DNA of 53,268 bases from Collinsella tanakaei YIT 12063 (GTDB lineage: Bacteria > Actinomycetota > Coriobacteriia > Coriobacteriales > Coriobacteriaceae), in NCBI RefSeq assembly GCF_000225705.1, contig NZ_JH126471.1:1-53268 (forward strand). The letters are read 5' to 3'. Below are positions 41,342 to 50,323 of this stretch, one piece after another (position 1 is the first letter of the stretch; each line of letters opens with the position of its first letter). The notes beneath the pieces were generated by a model. That model was not told where the DNA came from, made no database searches, and was given only the letters and a program-made list of their open reading frames with translations. The position numbers and the translations under genes were made by a program.

Positions 41342-42667
41342 CTACTTCTGGGTGCCGTCGCCAAAGAGCAGGTCGTGCTCGGGACCGGTGAGGGCGGCGC
41401 GCGCCTGGTCGCGCAGCTCGTTGAGGCCGCTGAGGAACTGACGCTGCATGACCAAGGTGTAGTAGCGGCCCTTGGTAGTGAGGGTGAGCTCGTCGGCATC
41501 GTCGGTGGCAAAGGCGCCGTTTGCGCGCATGAACGCCATCTCGACGGGAAGCCCGCGCTCCACGCTCACGCCAAAGTCTCGCTTGAAGCGGTTCTTATCC
41601 AGCCTGAGAGCGTAGAGCTCTTGCATAAAGCGGTAGCGCATAAGGTCGCGCTTGCCCATCTTGGTCTTGCCCATCAAGGACATGCGCCCGCTCTCGATCG
41701 CCTCGTTGTATTCGCGGATGCTGAACGTGTTGACGTAAATGGTGCCGTCAAGGTGCGTGACGGATCCCGATCCAATGGCGGGGTATTCCTCGTAGGAGAC
41801 GCCGAACTCGTCCACCGGAACCTCGCCGCACGCGTGGAGGTCCATGCCCTTGCGGTTGAAGGTCCATACGGTGCGGCGCTCGAAGGCGGGGTCGCTTCCT
41901 CCTGCGAGCTCATGGTCAAGCAGCTTGTAGTACTCGTATTCGCGCGTGTAGTTGGGGTCGCCCAGCGTGTCCAGCATCTTGCGCGTGGTCGCGCGCGAGA
42001 AGTAGAGGGGCGAGAACGTGGTCTGCTGGCAACCGCACTCCTTGATGAGCTCGATGTCGCGACGCAGGACCTCCTCGGTTTGCGAGGGAAAGTTGAAGAT
42101 CATGTCGACGTTCAGGATGTCGAAATAGGGGGCGGCGACGCCTATGCGCTCGAATATCTCCGCTCCGCTGCCGTATTTCTCGTAGCGGTCCATCTGGCGC
42201 AGCAGGCTGTCGTCAAAGCTTTGGACTCCAACGGACAGGCGCTGCACGCGCCCCTTGAGTTTTTCCAGGTAGGGCAGGGTGAGGTGGTTGGGGTTGGTCT
42301 CGCTGCTGACCTCTTTGATCGAGAACAGGTCGCGAGCTAGATCGAGCGTCTCGCACAGCTCGTCGATCATGATGGTGGGCGTGCCGCCTCCGCAGTAGAT
42401 GCTCTCGAAATCGTAGCCAAGGTCCTTGAGCATAAGCATCTCGCGGCGCAGGTTGGCGAAATACGGCCGTGCGATCTCCTCGCGGAAGGGGTAGCGGTTG
42501 AAGCTGCAGTACGGGCAGAGACGCTGGCAGAAGGGGATATGCATGTAAAGCATGTACTTCATGTTGGGCTTGGGCCCGGGCAGGTGGGTCTCTGTGGTGG
42601 GTTCCATGGCGAGTTCGTGCTTGGTCATGGTCTTGATGACGCCGGTGAGCATTCTTTCTGAAAGCAC
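41342..42667 (-). CDS. Radical SAM coproporphyrinogen III oxidase family protein (HemW-like)
   Basis: The 441-residue protein has the radical SAM cluster motif CQRLCPYC (CX3CX2C) in LYMHIPFCQ context, followed by YCGGGTPTIMIDE (SAM-binding GGE-like loop), SVGVQSFDDSLLRQM and NVDMIFNFPSQTEEVL, as in HemN/HemW/HutW relatives. HemW members are heme chaperones rather than oxidases, and the C-terminal HNxxYW motif of HemW is not evident, so the exact role (heme chaperone, or heme degradation as in ChuW/HutW) is open. GTG 42667 is preferred: AAGGAG lies 7 bases upstream. Later ATGs at +5 and +13 codons are alternatives. Confidence 0.85.
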   Translation of the reverse strand: MLSERMLTGVIKTMTKHELAMEPTTETHLPGPKPNMKYMLYMHIPFCQRLCPYCSFNRYPFREEIARPYFANLRREMLMLKDLGYDFESIYCGGGTPTIMIDELCETLDLARDLFSIKEVSSETNPNHLTLPYLEKLKGRVQRLSVGVQSFDDSLLRQMDRYEKYGSGAEIFERIGVAAPYFDILNVDMIFNFPSQTEEVLRRDIELIKECGCQQTTFSPLYFSRATTRKMLDTLGDPNYTREYEYYKLLDHELAGGSDPAFERRTVWTFNRKGMDLHACGEVPVDEFGVSYEEYPAIGSGSVTHLDGTIYVNTFSIREYNEAIESGRMSLMGKTKMGKRDLMRYRFMQELYALRLDKNRFKRDFGVSVERGLPVEMAFMRANGAFATDDADELTLTTKGRYYTLVMQRQFLSGLNELRDQARAALTGPEHDLLFGDGTQK

Positions 42668-42690
42668 GGAGTGACTCCTTATATATCGAG

Positions 42691-42740
42691 AACAAAAGGG
42701 CCCGACGCGCGGATGACGGAAGCCGCAAAGCGCGTCGGGC
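42691..42740 (-). terminator. Rho-independent terminator of the coiled-coil protein gene
   Basis: On the minus strand an 11-bp stem GCCCGACGCGC / GCGCGTCGGGC (19-base loop) runs into CCTTTTGTTC. It lies ~40 bases after the stop of the gene at 42782 and just before the radical-SAM gene. Confidence 0.85.
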
Positions 42741-42781
42741 GATAACTGCATGGTAGCGTAAAGGCGCTAGATGGATGTGGG

Positions 42782-44545
42782 TTAACCGAATATGAACCAG
42801 GCTAGGACGATGAGGGCGAGCACGATGGCAGCGCCGATGCCGATGGCGCCCATGAAGCGGACGCGCGAATCATGGGTGCGCTGGCGCACGTCGCGCTCGG
42901 CATCCGCGAGCTCCTGCACCTCGCTTGCCTGTTCCGCGCGCTCGGCACGGTTGCGCTCCAGGTCCGCTTCGAGCGCTTCGGTGATCTCGGGATGGGCGTG
43001 GATGTCGTTCGCTTCGTCCATGACCGCCTGCGCATCATCCGCTTCCGCCTGCTCTCCGGCGATTAGGCGGTCCTGCTCCTTGATTGCCTTTTCTTGCGCG
43101 GCGATCTGGTCGCGCAGTTCGCGCTGGCGTTCGGCGGCGGCGTTATTGGCGGTGTCGAGGGCGTCGCGCGCCTCGTCCGCTTCGTTGGTGACTTCGCGGT
43201 GGGCTCGCTTGGCCGCATCGATGGGCTTTTTAGCCTCCTCCACCATCGCGCGAGCGGTTGCCAGGTTGCGCTCCACTTCCTCGGTGATTACGGGTAGGGC
43301 GTGCTGCGCCTGGCGCAGTTCCTCGGCGGCGTCGGAAATCTCAAGTTGCAGCTCGTTGGAGCGGACGGAGTAGGCGGCCGAGTTCGCCGACGGGTTGCGC
43401 TGCACCTCGGCAAACTCCTCCCTCAACGTGGCGAGTCGCGCCGCCGCGGTATCGATCGCTCGCTGGGCGGTGTCGATCGCCACCTCTCGTTCGGTCTCGG
43501 CCTTCTCAAGTGATTTCTTGGCATCGTCGAGGCGCCGCTGCAGGCGCGTTCCGGATTCGCGGGACGAGGCCTCTTTCCCCTCGGCCGCATCGACGGCGGC
43601 CTTGAGGCGCTTTTCGGTCTGGGCGTCTGCCTCGCGGACGGCGGCAAGTTTCTCTTTGAGCGCGTCGACGGCCGCGCGAATGGAATCCTGTGCGGCCTTG
43701 GCTTGCGCGATGTTGAGGATTGCCTGGTTCTGGCGAGCGGACTCTTCCTCGATGATCTGGCTGTAGCGCTCTTCGATATCGCGGCGATGGGCGAGCTCGT
43801 CTTGCTGCTCCAGAATGGTTTGCTCAAGTTGCTCGAGTTCCTCGCGTGCGCTGGCGTGGGCGCGCTTGGCGGCGCTGACCTGGCGCACGGCGCCAACGCC
43901 CTCGGTGATGAAGGCGCCTACCGCCTGCGCCGCGCCGGGGCCGTTGGCCTCGGGCGTCTGAGGGTCCTTCTGCGCCTGCTCCGGCGCACCTTGCGCGTTC
44001 GGCGCGTCGGGCGAAAGCGGAGGCTGCGCCCGCGCGGGGGCGCCATAGGGCGCTGTCTGCGGCGCGGGCGCGGCGCCGGGCATGGCGCCGGGTGCGTGCA
44101 CATGCTGCTGGGGGGCATAGCTGGCGATCTCGATAAGGGGGTCGTCGCTCATGCCGCCGTCGATAACCTCGAATCCCTCGGGAAGGGGGTCGGGGTCATC
44201 GCCCACCTGCTCGTATTCCTCGCGGGTGAGGAAAGCGGGCATAAGGGGTGCCTGCGCGCTTTCCGGTTCGGTATCGGCGTCCTGCGGGTCGGCGGCGCCT
44301 GCGGGAACGGCGTCGATGTCGCCCGCCGTCTGCTCCTCGTCCGCATCGTAGCCTGCGGCGCAGGTTTCCCGCGCGTTGGTATCGGCGTCTTCGGTTGTCT
44401 CTTGGTTGTCGTCCAAGGCGCCCAGGGGCGCGGATTCGAAGTCGGTATCGTTTGTATAGGGCGTCTCGGCAGCCTCGACCGGCGCGGCCTCCACATCAAA
44501 AGAGGTCTGCTCGGTCGTTTCGTTACCTTTCTGCGTTTCGTCCAT
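42782..44545 (-). CDS. Large tail-anchored coiled-coil protein, function unknown
   Basis: The 587 residues fall into three parts: an acidic, low-complexity N-terminal ~150 residues; a Pro/Ala/Gln-rich linker (~150-215); and a long charged helical region (~220-560) rich in Glu, Ala, Gln and Arg with heptad character (for example EELEQLEQTILEQQDELAHR), almost certainly coiled coil. It ends with a single transmembrane helix (GAIGIGAAIVLALIVLAWFI) followed by two residues, i.e. a C-terminal tail anchor with the bulk in the cytoplasm. I do not recognise a family. Comparable layouts occur in division or envelope scaffold proteins, but nothing here proves that. Confidence 0.85.
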   Translation of the reverse strand: MDETQKGNETTEQTSFDVEAAPVEAAETPYTNDTDFESAPLGALDDNQETTEDADTNARETCAAGYDADEEQTAGDIDAVPAGAADPQDADTEPESAQAPLMPAFLTREEYEQVGDDPDPLPEGFEVIDGGMSDDPLIEIASYAPQQHVHAPGAMPGAAPAPQTAPYGAPARAQPPLSPDAPNAQGAPEQAQKDPQTPEANGPGAAQAVGAFITEGVGAVRQVSAAKRAHASAREELEQLEQTILEQQDELAHRRDIEERYSQIIEEESARQNQAILNIAQAKAAQDSIRAAVDALKEKLAAVREADAQTEKRLKAAVDAAEGKEASSRESGTRLQRRLDDAKKSLEKAETEREVAIDTAQRAIDTAAARLATLREEFAEVQRNPSANSAAYSVRSNELQLEISDAAEELRQAQHALPVITEEVERNLATARAMVEEAKKPIDAAKRAHREVTNEADEARDALDTANNAAAERQRELRDQIAAQEKAIKEQDRLIAGEQAEADDAQAVMDEANDIHAHPEITEALEADLERNRAERAEQASEVQELADAERDVRQRTHDSRVRFMGAIGIGAAIVLALIVLAWFIFG

Positions 44546-44656
44546 GAGCTTGCTCCCGTCTGGCGTGCGGAGCGGCGATCGCCCGCGCGCGTGTTTTTCA
44601 TGTCAGTATGTTACCTGTCGAAGGGGACACCGTGTGCCAGCAATGGACAATCCCCG

Positions 44657-44662
44657 TACAAT
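44657..44662 (+). promoter_or_regulatory. Possible -10 element of tgt
   Basis: TACAAT lies 82 bases before the tgt start in an AT-rich patch between divergent genes. The -35 position (44634-44639, TGCCAG) is weak. Confidence 0.35.
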
Positions 44663-44743
44663 ATTGAATTCGAGACAACTGTCATTCGATGCGGCGCCTG
44701 CGTTCGAGCGCGGCGGATTGAGCATCGCGGAAAGGTGGAACAG

Positions 44744-45883
44744 GTGGACCAGTCCCTCTTTACCTACGATATCGTAGCCGAGGATCCCAAGACCCATGCG
44801 CGTGCGGGAATCCTCCACACGCCGCACGGGGATATCGAGACCCCCATTTTCATGCCGGTGGGCACTAAGGCCAACGTCAAGGGCATCCCTACCGAGACCG
44901 TGAAGGGTCTGGGCGCGCAGATCGTTTTGGCCAACACGTATCATCTGGCCATGCGTCCCGGCGCCGACCTGATCGATGAGTTGGGCGGTCTTCATAACTT
45001 CATGAACTGGCACGGCCCAATTCTGACGGATTCCGGTGGATTCCAGGTATTTAGCCATAACGATGCCGTCAAGTTGACGGACGAGGGCGTGCGCTTTATC
45101 GCGACCGATTACGATGGCAGCCACGTTTTCTGGACGCCCGAGGACAACATGGCGATCGCCCAGAAGCTTGGCAGCGATATCTGCATGCAGCTCGACCAGT
45201 GCCCCGGGTACCCGGCAACGCGCAAGTACGTAGAGCGGGCGGTAGAGCTCTCAAGCATGTGGGCCGAGCGCTGCTATAAGGCCCATACTCGTCCCGACCA
45301 GGCGCTATTCGGCATTGTCCAGGGCGGTATGCACCTGGATCTTCGCCTGCGTTCGCTGAAGCACCTTGAGGAGTGCGGCGACTTCCCCGGTTACGGCATC
45401 GGCGGATATTCGGTGGGCGAGGACCACGAGACCATGTTCGAGACGCTCGAGCCGCTGGTCTCCGAGCACATGCCTCGCCAAAAGCCCCGCTACCTCATGG
45501 GCGTGGGCAACCCCACCACGCTGGTACGCGCCGTGGGCATGGGCGTCGACATGTTCGACTGCGTGCTGCCTACGCGAACCGGACGCATGGGCACGGCGTT
45601 CTCCAGCCAGGGGCGCCTTAACTTCCGCAACGCCAAGTTCGCCCACGATGCCGGCCCCATCGACGAGAAGTGCACCTGCCCGGTCTGCACGGGCGGTTAC
45701 AGCCGTGCTCTCATTCGCCACATGGTGACGCAAAAGGAGATGCTCGGCGGCATCTTGCTGTCCCAGCATAATATCTATTTCCTGCTCGACCTTATGCGCC
45801 GCGCCCGTCAGGCAATCATCGACGGCCGCTATGCGGAGTTCCGCGACGAGTGGATGCAGAGCGCCGGCGCAAGGGACTACTAG
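44744..45883 (+). CDS. tgt: tRNA-guanine transglycosylase
   Basis: Tgt swaps G34 for preQ1 in tRNAs with GUN anticodons, the first tRNA-level step of queuosine synthesis. The 379 residues show TPIFMPVGTKANVKG, VLANTYHLAMRPG, the catalytic Asp in LTDSGGFQVFS, GGYSVGE, the nucleophile Asp region GVDMFDCVLPTRTGRMG, and the zinc site CTCPVCTGGYSRALIRH. The open frame extends far upstream, but that part lies antisense to the coiled-coil gene. I chose GTG 44744, with GAAAGGTGG 5-13 bases upstream and a normal N terminus. It works with queA and queH nearby. Confidence 0.95.
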   Translation: MDQSLFTYDIVAEDPKTHARAGILHTPHGDIETPIFMPVGTKANVKGIPTETVKGLGAQIVLANTYHLAMRPGADLIDELGGLHNFMNWHGPILTDSGGFQVFSHNDAVKLTDEGVRFIATDYDGSHVFWTPEDNMAIAQKLGSDICMQLDQCPGYPATRKYVERAVELSSMWAERCYKAHTRPDQALFGIVQGGMHLDLRLRSLKHLEECGDFPGYGIGGYSVGEDHETMFETLEPLVSEHMPRQKPRYLMGVGNPTTLVRAVGMGVDMFDCVLPTRTGRMGTAFSSQGRLNFRNAKFAHDAGPIDEKCTCPVCTGGYSRALIRHMVTQKEMLGGILLSQHNIYFLLDLMRRARQAIIDGRYAEFRDEWMQSAGARDY

Positions 45884-45919
45884 TCGGCAAGCCGGGCGAC
45901 GGACCCTCTATATAACGAG

Positions 45920-45966
45920 AAAGGCAGGGGTCTTGCGGAAATTCCGCGGGACCCCTGCCTTTCCTA
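45920..45966 (+). terminator. Rho-independent terminator after tgt
   Basis: A 13-bp stem AAAGGCAGGGGTC / GACCCCTGCCTTT encloses a smaller inner hairpin (GCGGAA/TTCCGC). It lies ~36 bases after the tgt stop and may also serve the convergent antiporter gene. Confidence 0.85.
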
Positions 45967-46000
45967 GCTCGACCTAAAGTATGGAGATTCGCTACGGTGG

Positions 46001-46993
46001 CTACATCATCATGCTGAGGACGATGTAGACCACGTAGAGGAAGACGAAGGCGACGCCCTCGCGGCGCGTCATGGTGTGCTTGGTCCCCACGAACGCGAAG
46101 CCTACCAGCACGATGGAGAAGATGGCGAGCAGGGCGAAGTCAAAGTTGTAGCTCGCGTCGTAGGCGATGGGGGAGAACAGCGCTGGAACCCCCATGACCA
46201 TGAGGACGTTGGTGATATTGGAGCCCACCACGTTGCCCACCGCGATGTCCGTGTTGCCGCGGAACGCCGCGACCACGCTGGTGACAAGCTCGGGCAGGCA
46301 GGTGCCCAGGGCGATGACGGTGATGCCGATGATGCGCTCGCTGATACCCAGGCCGGTTGCGAGGTCGACGGAGTTGTTGACCACGTAGTCGGCGCCGATC
46401 TTGAGGAAGGCGATGCCCACCAGGATGAGGGCGAGCGAGACCAAGGGGCCCCGCGGTTCGTCCGCATCGGCATCCTCGTCTTCAAGCTCGTGGGGGTCGA
46501 GCTGCTGTTCGGGGTCGAGGTCCTCGCGCCCCGAATCGCCTTCGCGAAGGCCGGTGATGACCGCATGGGCGATAAAGGCGACAAAGCAGGCGAGCAGCAC
46601 CGCGCCCTCGACGGCGTTAAGCGATCCCCCCATATTGGAGAAAAGCATCAGCAGCCCGACCGCGGCGACGCTGAGCGGAATCTCGAAGCGCTGCGTGCGG
46701 CGCGATAGGCCAAGCGGCGTGATAATGGCGCTCATACCGAGGATGAGCAGCAGATTTGCCATGCAGCTGCCCGCGACGTTGCCAAACGCCATGTCTGCAT
46801 GGCCGTCCACGGCGGAGACCACGCTTACCACGAGCTCTGGCATGGCGGTGCCCACGGCGACGACGGTGAGGCCGATGACGCGGTCGGGCAGGCCTATGCG
46901 CGCGGCGATCTGGCTGGATCCGGCCACCAGCATATTCGCTCCGCCGATGAGCAGCGCGAAGCCGAATAGGATAAGGATAAGTTGTAGGAGCAT
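46001..46993 (-). CDS. Calcium/sodium antiporter (CaCA family, YrbG-like)
   Basis: A 330-residue integral membrane cation exchanger with the duplicated alpha-repeat of the CaCA superfamily. Repeat 1 includes VGTAMPELVVSVVSA and repeat 2 LGTCLPELVTSVVAA, each with the ion-binding acidic residue, each followed by GNVxGSxxxNxLLxxG-type text (FGNVAGSCMANLLLILG; VGNVVGSNITNVLMVMG). A ~35-residue acidic cytosolic loop (DPEQQLDPHELEDEDADAD) separates the halves and could bind Ca2+. The ATG has AAGAAAG upstream. Confidence 0.93.
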   Translation of the reverse strand: MLLQLILILFGFALLIGGANMLVAGSSQIAARIGLPDRVIGLTVVAVGTAMPELVVSVVSAVDGHADMAFGNVAGSCMANLLLILGMSAIITPLGLSRRTQRFEIPLSVAAVGLLMLFSNMGGSLNAVEGAVLLACFVAFIAHAVITGLREGDSGREDLDPEQQLDPHELEDEDADADEPRGPLVSLALILVGIAFLKIGADYVVNNSVDLATGLGISERIIGITVIALGTCLPELVTSVVAAFRGNTDIAVGNVVGSNITNVLMVMGVPALFSPIAYDASYNFDFALLAIFSIVLVGFAFVGTKHTMTRREGVAFVFLYVVYIVLSMMM

Positions 46994-47258
46994 GTTGGTC
47001 TTTCTTGATCAAGTTCCTATACAGCCGCCGGTTTCAATGCGTGATGCCGATGCGCGTCTCAGCGGTGCTTCCGCGCTAGCGCGCCGGCTGGTCCCAGGGG
47101 TGTTTACTCTGCGTCGCAGCGGGTGAAATAATGGACCCTACACCATTGATTAACAGGCAAGATGTAAACAGCTTACCCTGAAAAAGAAAGCCTTGGCAAG
47201 AAAAATCGCCTTGCCTGCATGCTGAACCACAACCGAACCACAAGACCTTAGCGTATTT
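46994..47258. other. Intergenic region between antiporter and Sel1-repeat gene
   Basis: 265 bases, AT-rich toward the right end, with no supportable gene. On the minus strand GGCAAG / CTTGCC (47215-47195) followed by a T-rich stretch (CTTTCTTTTTC) may act as a weak terminator for the Sel1 gene. Promoter elements for the antiporter must lie in 46994-47150, but I see none clearly. Confidence 0.4.
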
Positions 47259-48083
47259 CTAGCGACGCAGGAATTCCGTGCGCATTCGCTCCTCGGCGGC
47301 GATGACCTCATCGAGGCGGCGGTCGTAATAGTACGCGCCCGCCCCGATCGCCCGGTAGTAGTCGCGCTCGGCGGACTGGTAGAGCTCGAGTGCCGTGAGC
47401 AGCCGCTCCCTGCGTTCCGCTACGGGTTCGTCTTCCGTATCGTCTGCTGCGATATGGTCCGCGACGCGGTGGCAAACGCTCGCCTTGATCTCCGGCGCCT
47501 CATCGGGATTGTCCTGGATGAGCAGGAATGCCTTGCGATAGAGGCCGAACGCCAGCTCGCTATCTCGCTCCACGTAGCAGCCGCGCTCATACATGTCACC
47601 CAACTTGTAGATGGCCTCGGGCATGTTGGTTGTGAACGCGGCGCGCTGGAAGCACTCGAAGGCGTCCTTTGGCGAGACGGGGACCGATCGGCCGTATTGG
47701 TGGCAATAGCCAAGGTTGACCAGGGCCTGCGTGTTTCCCAACGCGGCGCCCGTGCTGTAGAGCTCGAACGCCCGCTCGTAATCGGGTTCGCCGTCCGGCG
47801 TAATGGATCCGGAGTAATGCAGGGCCCCTAGCGTGCAGGCCGCGTCGCCAGCATGTTCTCCCTCCAGCGAGATGACTTCCTCCAGGAACGCCTTCGCAAA
47901 GACGGCCTCGTCCTCGGAAAGCTGCCCTCCCCGGTCCATGATCGCGCGATAGAGGTTCTCGCACGTGGCGATGTCCTCGGCGATCGCGTCCAAGGCGTCC
48001 TTGGTTGCGGGTTCGACCAGGCGGGACAAGGCGGCGAGCGCTTCTGCGGGTAGGTTGAATGTGCGGTTCTCAGCGTTTGCCAT
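47259..48083 (-). CDS. Sel1-repeat (TPR-like) protein
   Basis: A 274-residue helical-repeat protein. Sel1-type units can be read from ~80 to ~190: CTLGALHYSG...DYERAFELYSTGAALGN, ALVNLGYCHQYGRSV...DAFECFQRAA, and AIYKLGDMYERGCYV...LAFGLYRKAFL, the pattern AxxxLGxxYxxG...AxxxYxxAA. There is no signal peptide, so it is a cytoplasmic protein-protein interaction scaffold; partners are unknown. It diverges from the macrodomain gene. The ATG has GAGGAGG upstream. Confidence 0.85.
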   Translation of the reverse strand: MANAENRTFNLPAEALAALSRLVEPATKDALDAIAEDIATCENLYRAIMDRGGQLSEDEAVFAKAFLEEVISLEGEHAGDAACTLGALHYSGSITPDGEPDYERAFELYSTGAALGNTQALVNLGYCHQYGRSVPVSPKDAFECFQRAAFTTNMPEAIYKLGDMYERGCYVERDSELAFGLYRKAFLLIQDNPDEAPEIKASVCHRVADHIAADDTEDEPVAERRERLLTALELYQSAERDYYRAIGAGAYYYDRRLDEVIAAEERMRTEFLRR

Positions 48084-48253
48084 GGTAGCCTCCTCAGGTT
48101 GAATGTAGTGGAAGCGTACAAGTTCGTGCGGACATAAAATGTACCTTGCAGATCAGGTCATGCGCGCCCCATCGTTCACGAGCGTCCCCGCGCTGTCCCC
48201 GCGGAAGAGTAAGATGGGCGGCAACGGTTCCCTGCAGTGAATGGAGATGCGCC

Positions 48254-49294
48254 ATGCCCCTGGTCCTTACACGAGACGACGTCTCGCGAGTCGATGCGGA
48301 GGCCGTGGTGAACGCGGCCAACGAGCATCTTTCTGCCGGTGGCGGCGTGTGCGGGGCCATCTTCGAGGCTGCGGGCCTTCGCGAGCTGGAGTCTGCGTGC
48401 AAGCAGCTGGGCGGCTGTCCCACCGGTTCCGCCGTGGTGACGCCGGGCTTTGGGTTGAAGGCCCGCTGGATCATACATGCCGTGGGACCCATATGGCGCG
48501 GCGGGTCGTGGGGTGAAGATGCCCTGCTTCGCTCCGCATATCGCAGTGCCTTGGAGCGCGCCAGCGAGCTCGGAGTTCGCTCCGTCGCCCTCCCGTTGAT
48601 CTCTGCCGGTATCTTTGGGTTTCCAATCGACCGCGCGTTGGCGATCGCGACCAGTGAGATCTCAGCGTTTTTGGACCGCGTCCAAGATGTCGAGGTGCGG
48701 CTCGTGGTGTTCGACCGCGCCGCCTTCGCCGCGTGCCTTGCAGATTATGGAGAGGTCGCCGCGTGTGTGGACGAGGAATACGTGGACGCCCGCCGCGGGC
48801 GCGATAGGATGGGCGACCTGCGGTTGTCCATGCCCGCCTGCGGCGCGGCCGCTGACGTTATCTCAGGCGATGCGGCTCCCGGAGGTTCCTGTTTTGGGTC
48901 CGCGCGACCCATCGCGGACGAGCGCGAGCTGAAGGATTTACTGGTCCACCTCGATACGTCGTTTTCGCAGGCGGTCCTCTCCCTGATAGACGAGCGGGGC
49001 CTGACCGACGCCGCCGTATATAAGAAGGCGAACCTGTCGCGCCAGGTGTTTTCAAAGCTGCGCAAAGATGACGGCTACAGGCCCGCCAAGCCCACCGCGG
49101 TGGCGCTCGCGATAGCGCTCGAGCTGGATATGGACCAAACCCGCGAGCTTTTGCAGCGCGCCGGCTACGCCCTGTCGACGGCGAGCACGTTCGATGCGAT
49201 CGTGCGCTACTACATCGAGCGGCGCTCCTACGACATCGTGGCGATCAACCAGATGCTCTTCGCATTCGACCAGCCCCTGCTCGGCTCGTCTTAG
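48254..49294 (+). CDS. Macrodomain protein with C-terminal helix-turn-helix-like region
   Basis: The 346 residues combine an N-terminal macrodomain (~1-165; VVNAANEHLSAGGGVCGAIF, GSAVVTPGFGL, IIHAVGPIWRGG, LPLISAGIFGFP), which binds or hydrolyses ADP-ribose adducts, with a C-terminal helical part (~220-346). The latter reads like an HTH/XRE-type module (GLTDAAVYKKANLSRQVFSK, KPTAVALAIALELDMDQTRE). This pairing suggests DNA- or partner-directed de-ADP-ribosylation. ATG 48254 has GGAGAT upstream. An ADP-ribosylglycohydrolase gene follows 120 bases downstream. Confidence 0.9.
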   Translation: MPLVLTRDDVSRVDAEAVVNAANEHLSAGGGVCGAIFEAAGLRELESACKQLGGCPTGSAVVTPGFGLKARWIIHAVGPIWRGGSWGEDALLRSAYRSALERASELGVRSVALPLISAGIFGFPIDRALAIATSEISAFLDRVQDVEVRLVVFDRAAFAACLADYGEVAACVDEEYVDARRGRDRMGDLRLSMPACGAAADVISGDAAPGGSCFGSARPIADERELKDLLVHLDTSFSQAVLSLIDERGLTDAAVYKKANLSRQVFSKLRKDDGYRPAKPTAVALAIALELDMDQTRELLQRAGYALSTASTFDAIVRYYIERRSYDIVAINQMLFAFDQPLLGSS

Positions 49295-49414
49295 CGTCTC
49301 GCGCCCCGTAGATGTCGCCTGGCGGTTTACCTCTGCCTTGCCCTTGGCGCGTAACGTTTATCGCGAAAGGCGGGCCGGGGTTGCCTGCGAGCACTTTTTT
49401 GGCGAGGTGGGATT

Positions 49415-50206
49415 ATGACGACGTTGAGAGATGCGGTATTCGGCCAGGCGGTGGGCGATGCCTTGGGGGTTCCCTACGAGTTCAGGGCGCGTGATAGCTT
49501 TGTGTGCACGGACATGACGGGGCGCGGAACCCACGGCATGCCCGCGGGAACGTGGTCGGACGATACCAGCATGGCGCTGGCGCTCTGCGATTCCTACCGC
49601 GAGCTGGGGCGCGTGGACGCGGACGATATCCTGGCGCGTTTCAGGGCCTGGCGAGACGAGGGCGCCTATTCCGTCGACGGCCTGTTCGATATAGGGATAA
49701 CCACGTCGATCGCGCTCGATAGCGGGCGCGGCGGCGCGGGGGAGCGCGATAACGGCAACGGCTCGCTGATGCGCACCGTTCCGCTCGCGTTCACCGATGC
49801 GACCGACGACGAGGTACGGGCGGTATCTGCCATCACTCATGCCCACGCGATCGCCTGCGATGCCTGCGTCGACTGCGTGAGGGCGGCGCGCATGCTGGCG
49901 TCCGGCGCGAGCGCGGAGCGGGCTGCGCTCGCGGTGGGTATGGGACGGGTCGCCACGGCCCCGCGCGGCGCTATCCGTTCAGGTGGCTACGTGCTCGATA
50001 CGTGGGCGGCGGCGCTGTGGTGCCTGGTGCGGACGAGTTCCTATGAAGAGTGCGTGCTTGCCGCCGTCAACCTGGGCGAGGACACGGATACCACGGCGGC
50101 GGTCGCGGGCACGCTTGCCGGGATAGTCTACGGGGCATCGTCCATTCCTCGTTCGTGGATGAACGCGCTTCGCGGGAAAGGCGTGATCGAGCGGTGCCTC
50201 TTCTAG
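49415..50206 (+). CDS. ADP-ribosylglycohydrolase family protein (DraG-like)
   Basis: A 263-residue all-helical enzyme removing ADP-ribose from a target (Arg in DraG, other adducts in relatives). Dinuclear Mg2+ ligands are in place: GQAVGDALGVPYEF, TWSDDTSMALAL, ERDNGNGSLMRTVP and NLGEDTDTTAAVAGTLAGIVYG. The ATG follows GAGGTGGG with normal spacing. Together with the macrodomain gene it forms an ADP-ribose-removal pair; no ADP-ribosyltransferase is seen in the window. Confidence 0.93.
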   Translation: MTTLRDAVFGQAVGDALGVPYEFRARDSFVCTDMTGRGTHGMPAGTWSDDTSMALALCDSYRELGRVDADDILARFRAWRDEGAYSVDGLFDIGITTSIALDSGRGGAGERDNGNGSLMRTVPLAFTDATDDEVRAVSAITHAHAIACDACVDCVRAARMLASGASAERAALAVGMGRVATAPRGAIRSGGYVLDTWAAALWCLVRTSSYEECVLAAVNLGEDTDTTAAVAGTLAGIVYGASSIPRSWMNALRGKGVIERCLF

Positions 50207-50323
50207 CACCGTCCGCCGATGCCTGCGTCTCCATCCGCCGCGACGGCAAGGCGATCCACGGCGTCTTGGGTACCATGTGCTGGACGGCAACGAGCCCTTG
50301 ATATCTACACGGAGGTACCGACC

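Noticed and set aside
43703-44743. A 346-residue N-terminal extension of Tgt
   Set aside because: This part is antisense to the coiled-coil gene and unlike any Tgt. A ribosome site and normal Tgt N terminus support GTG 44744.
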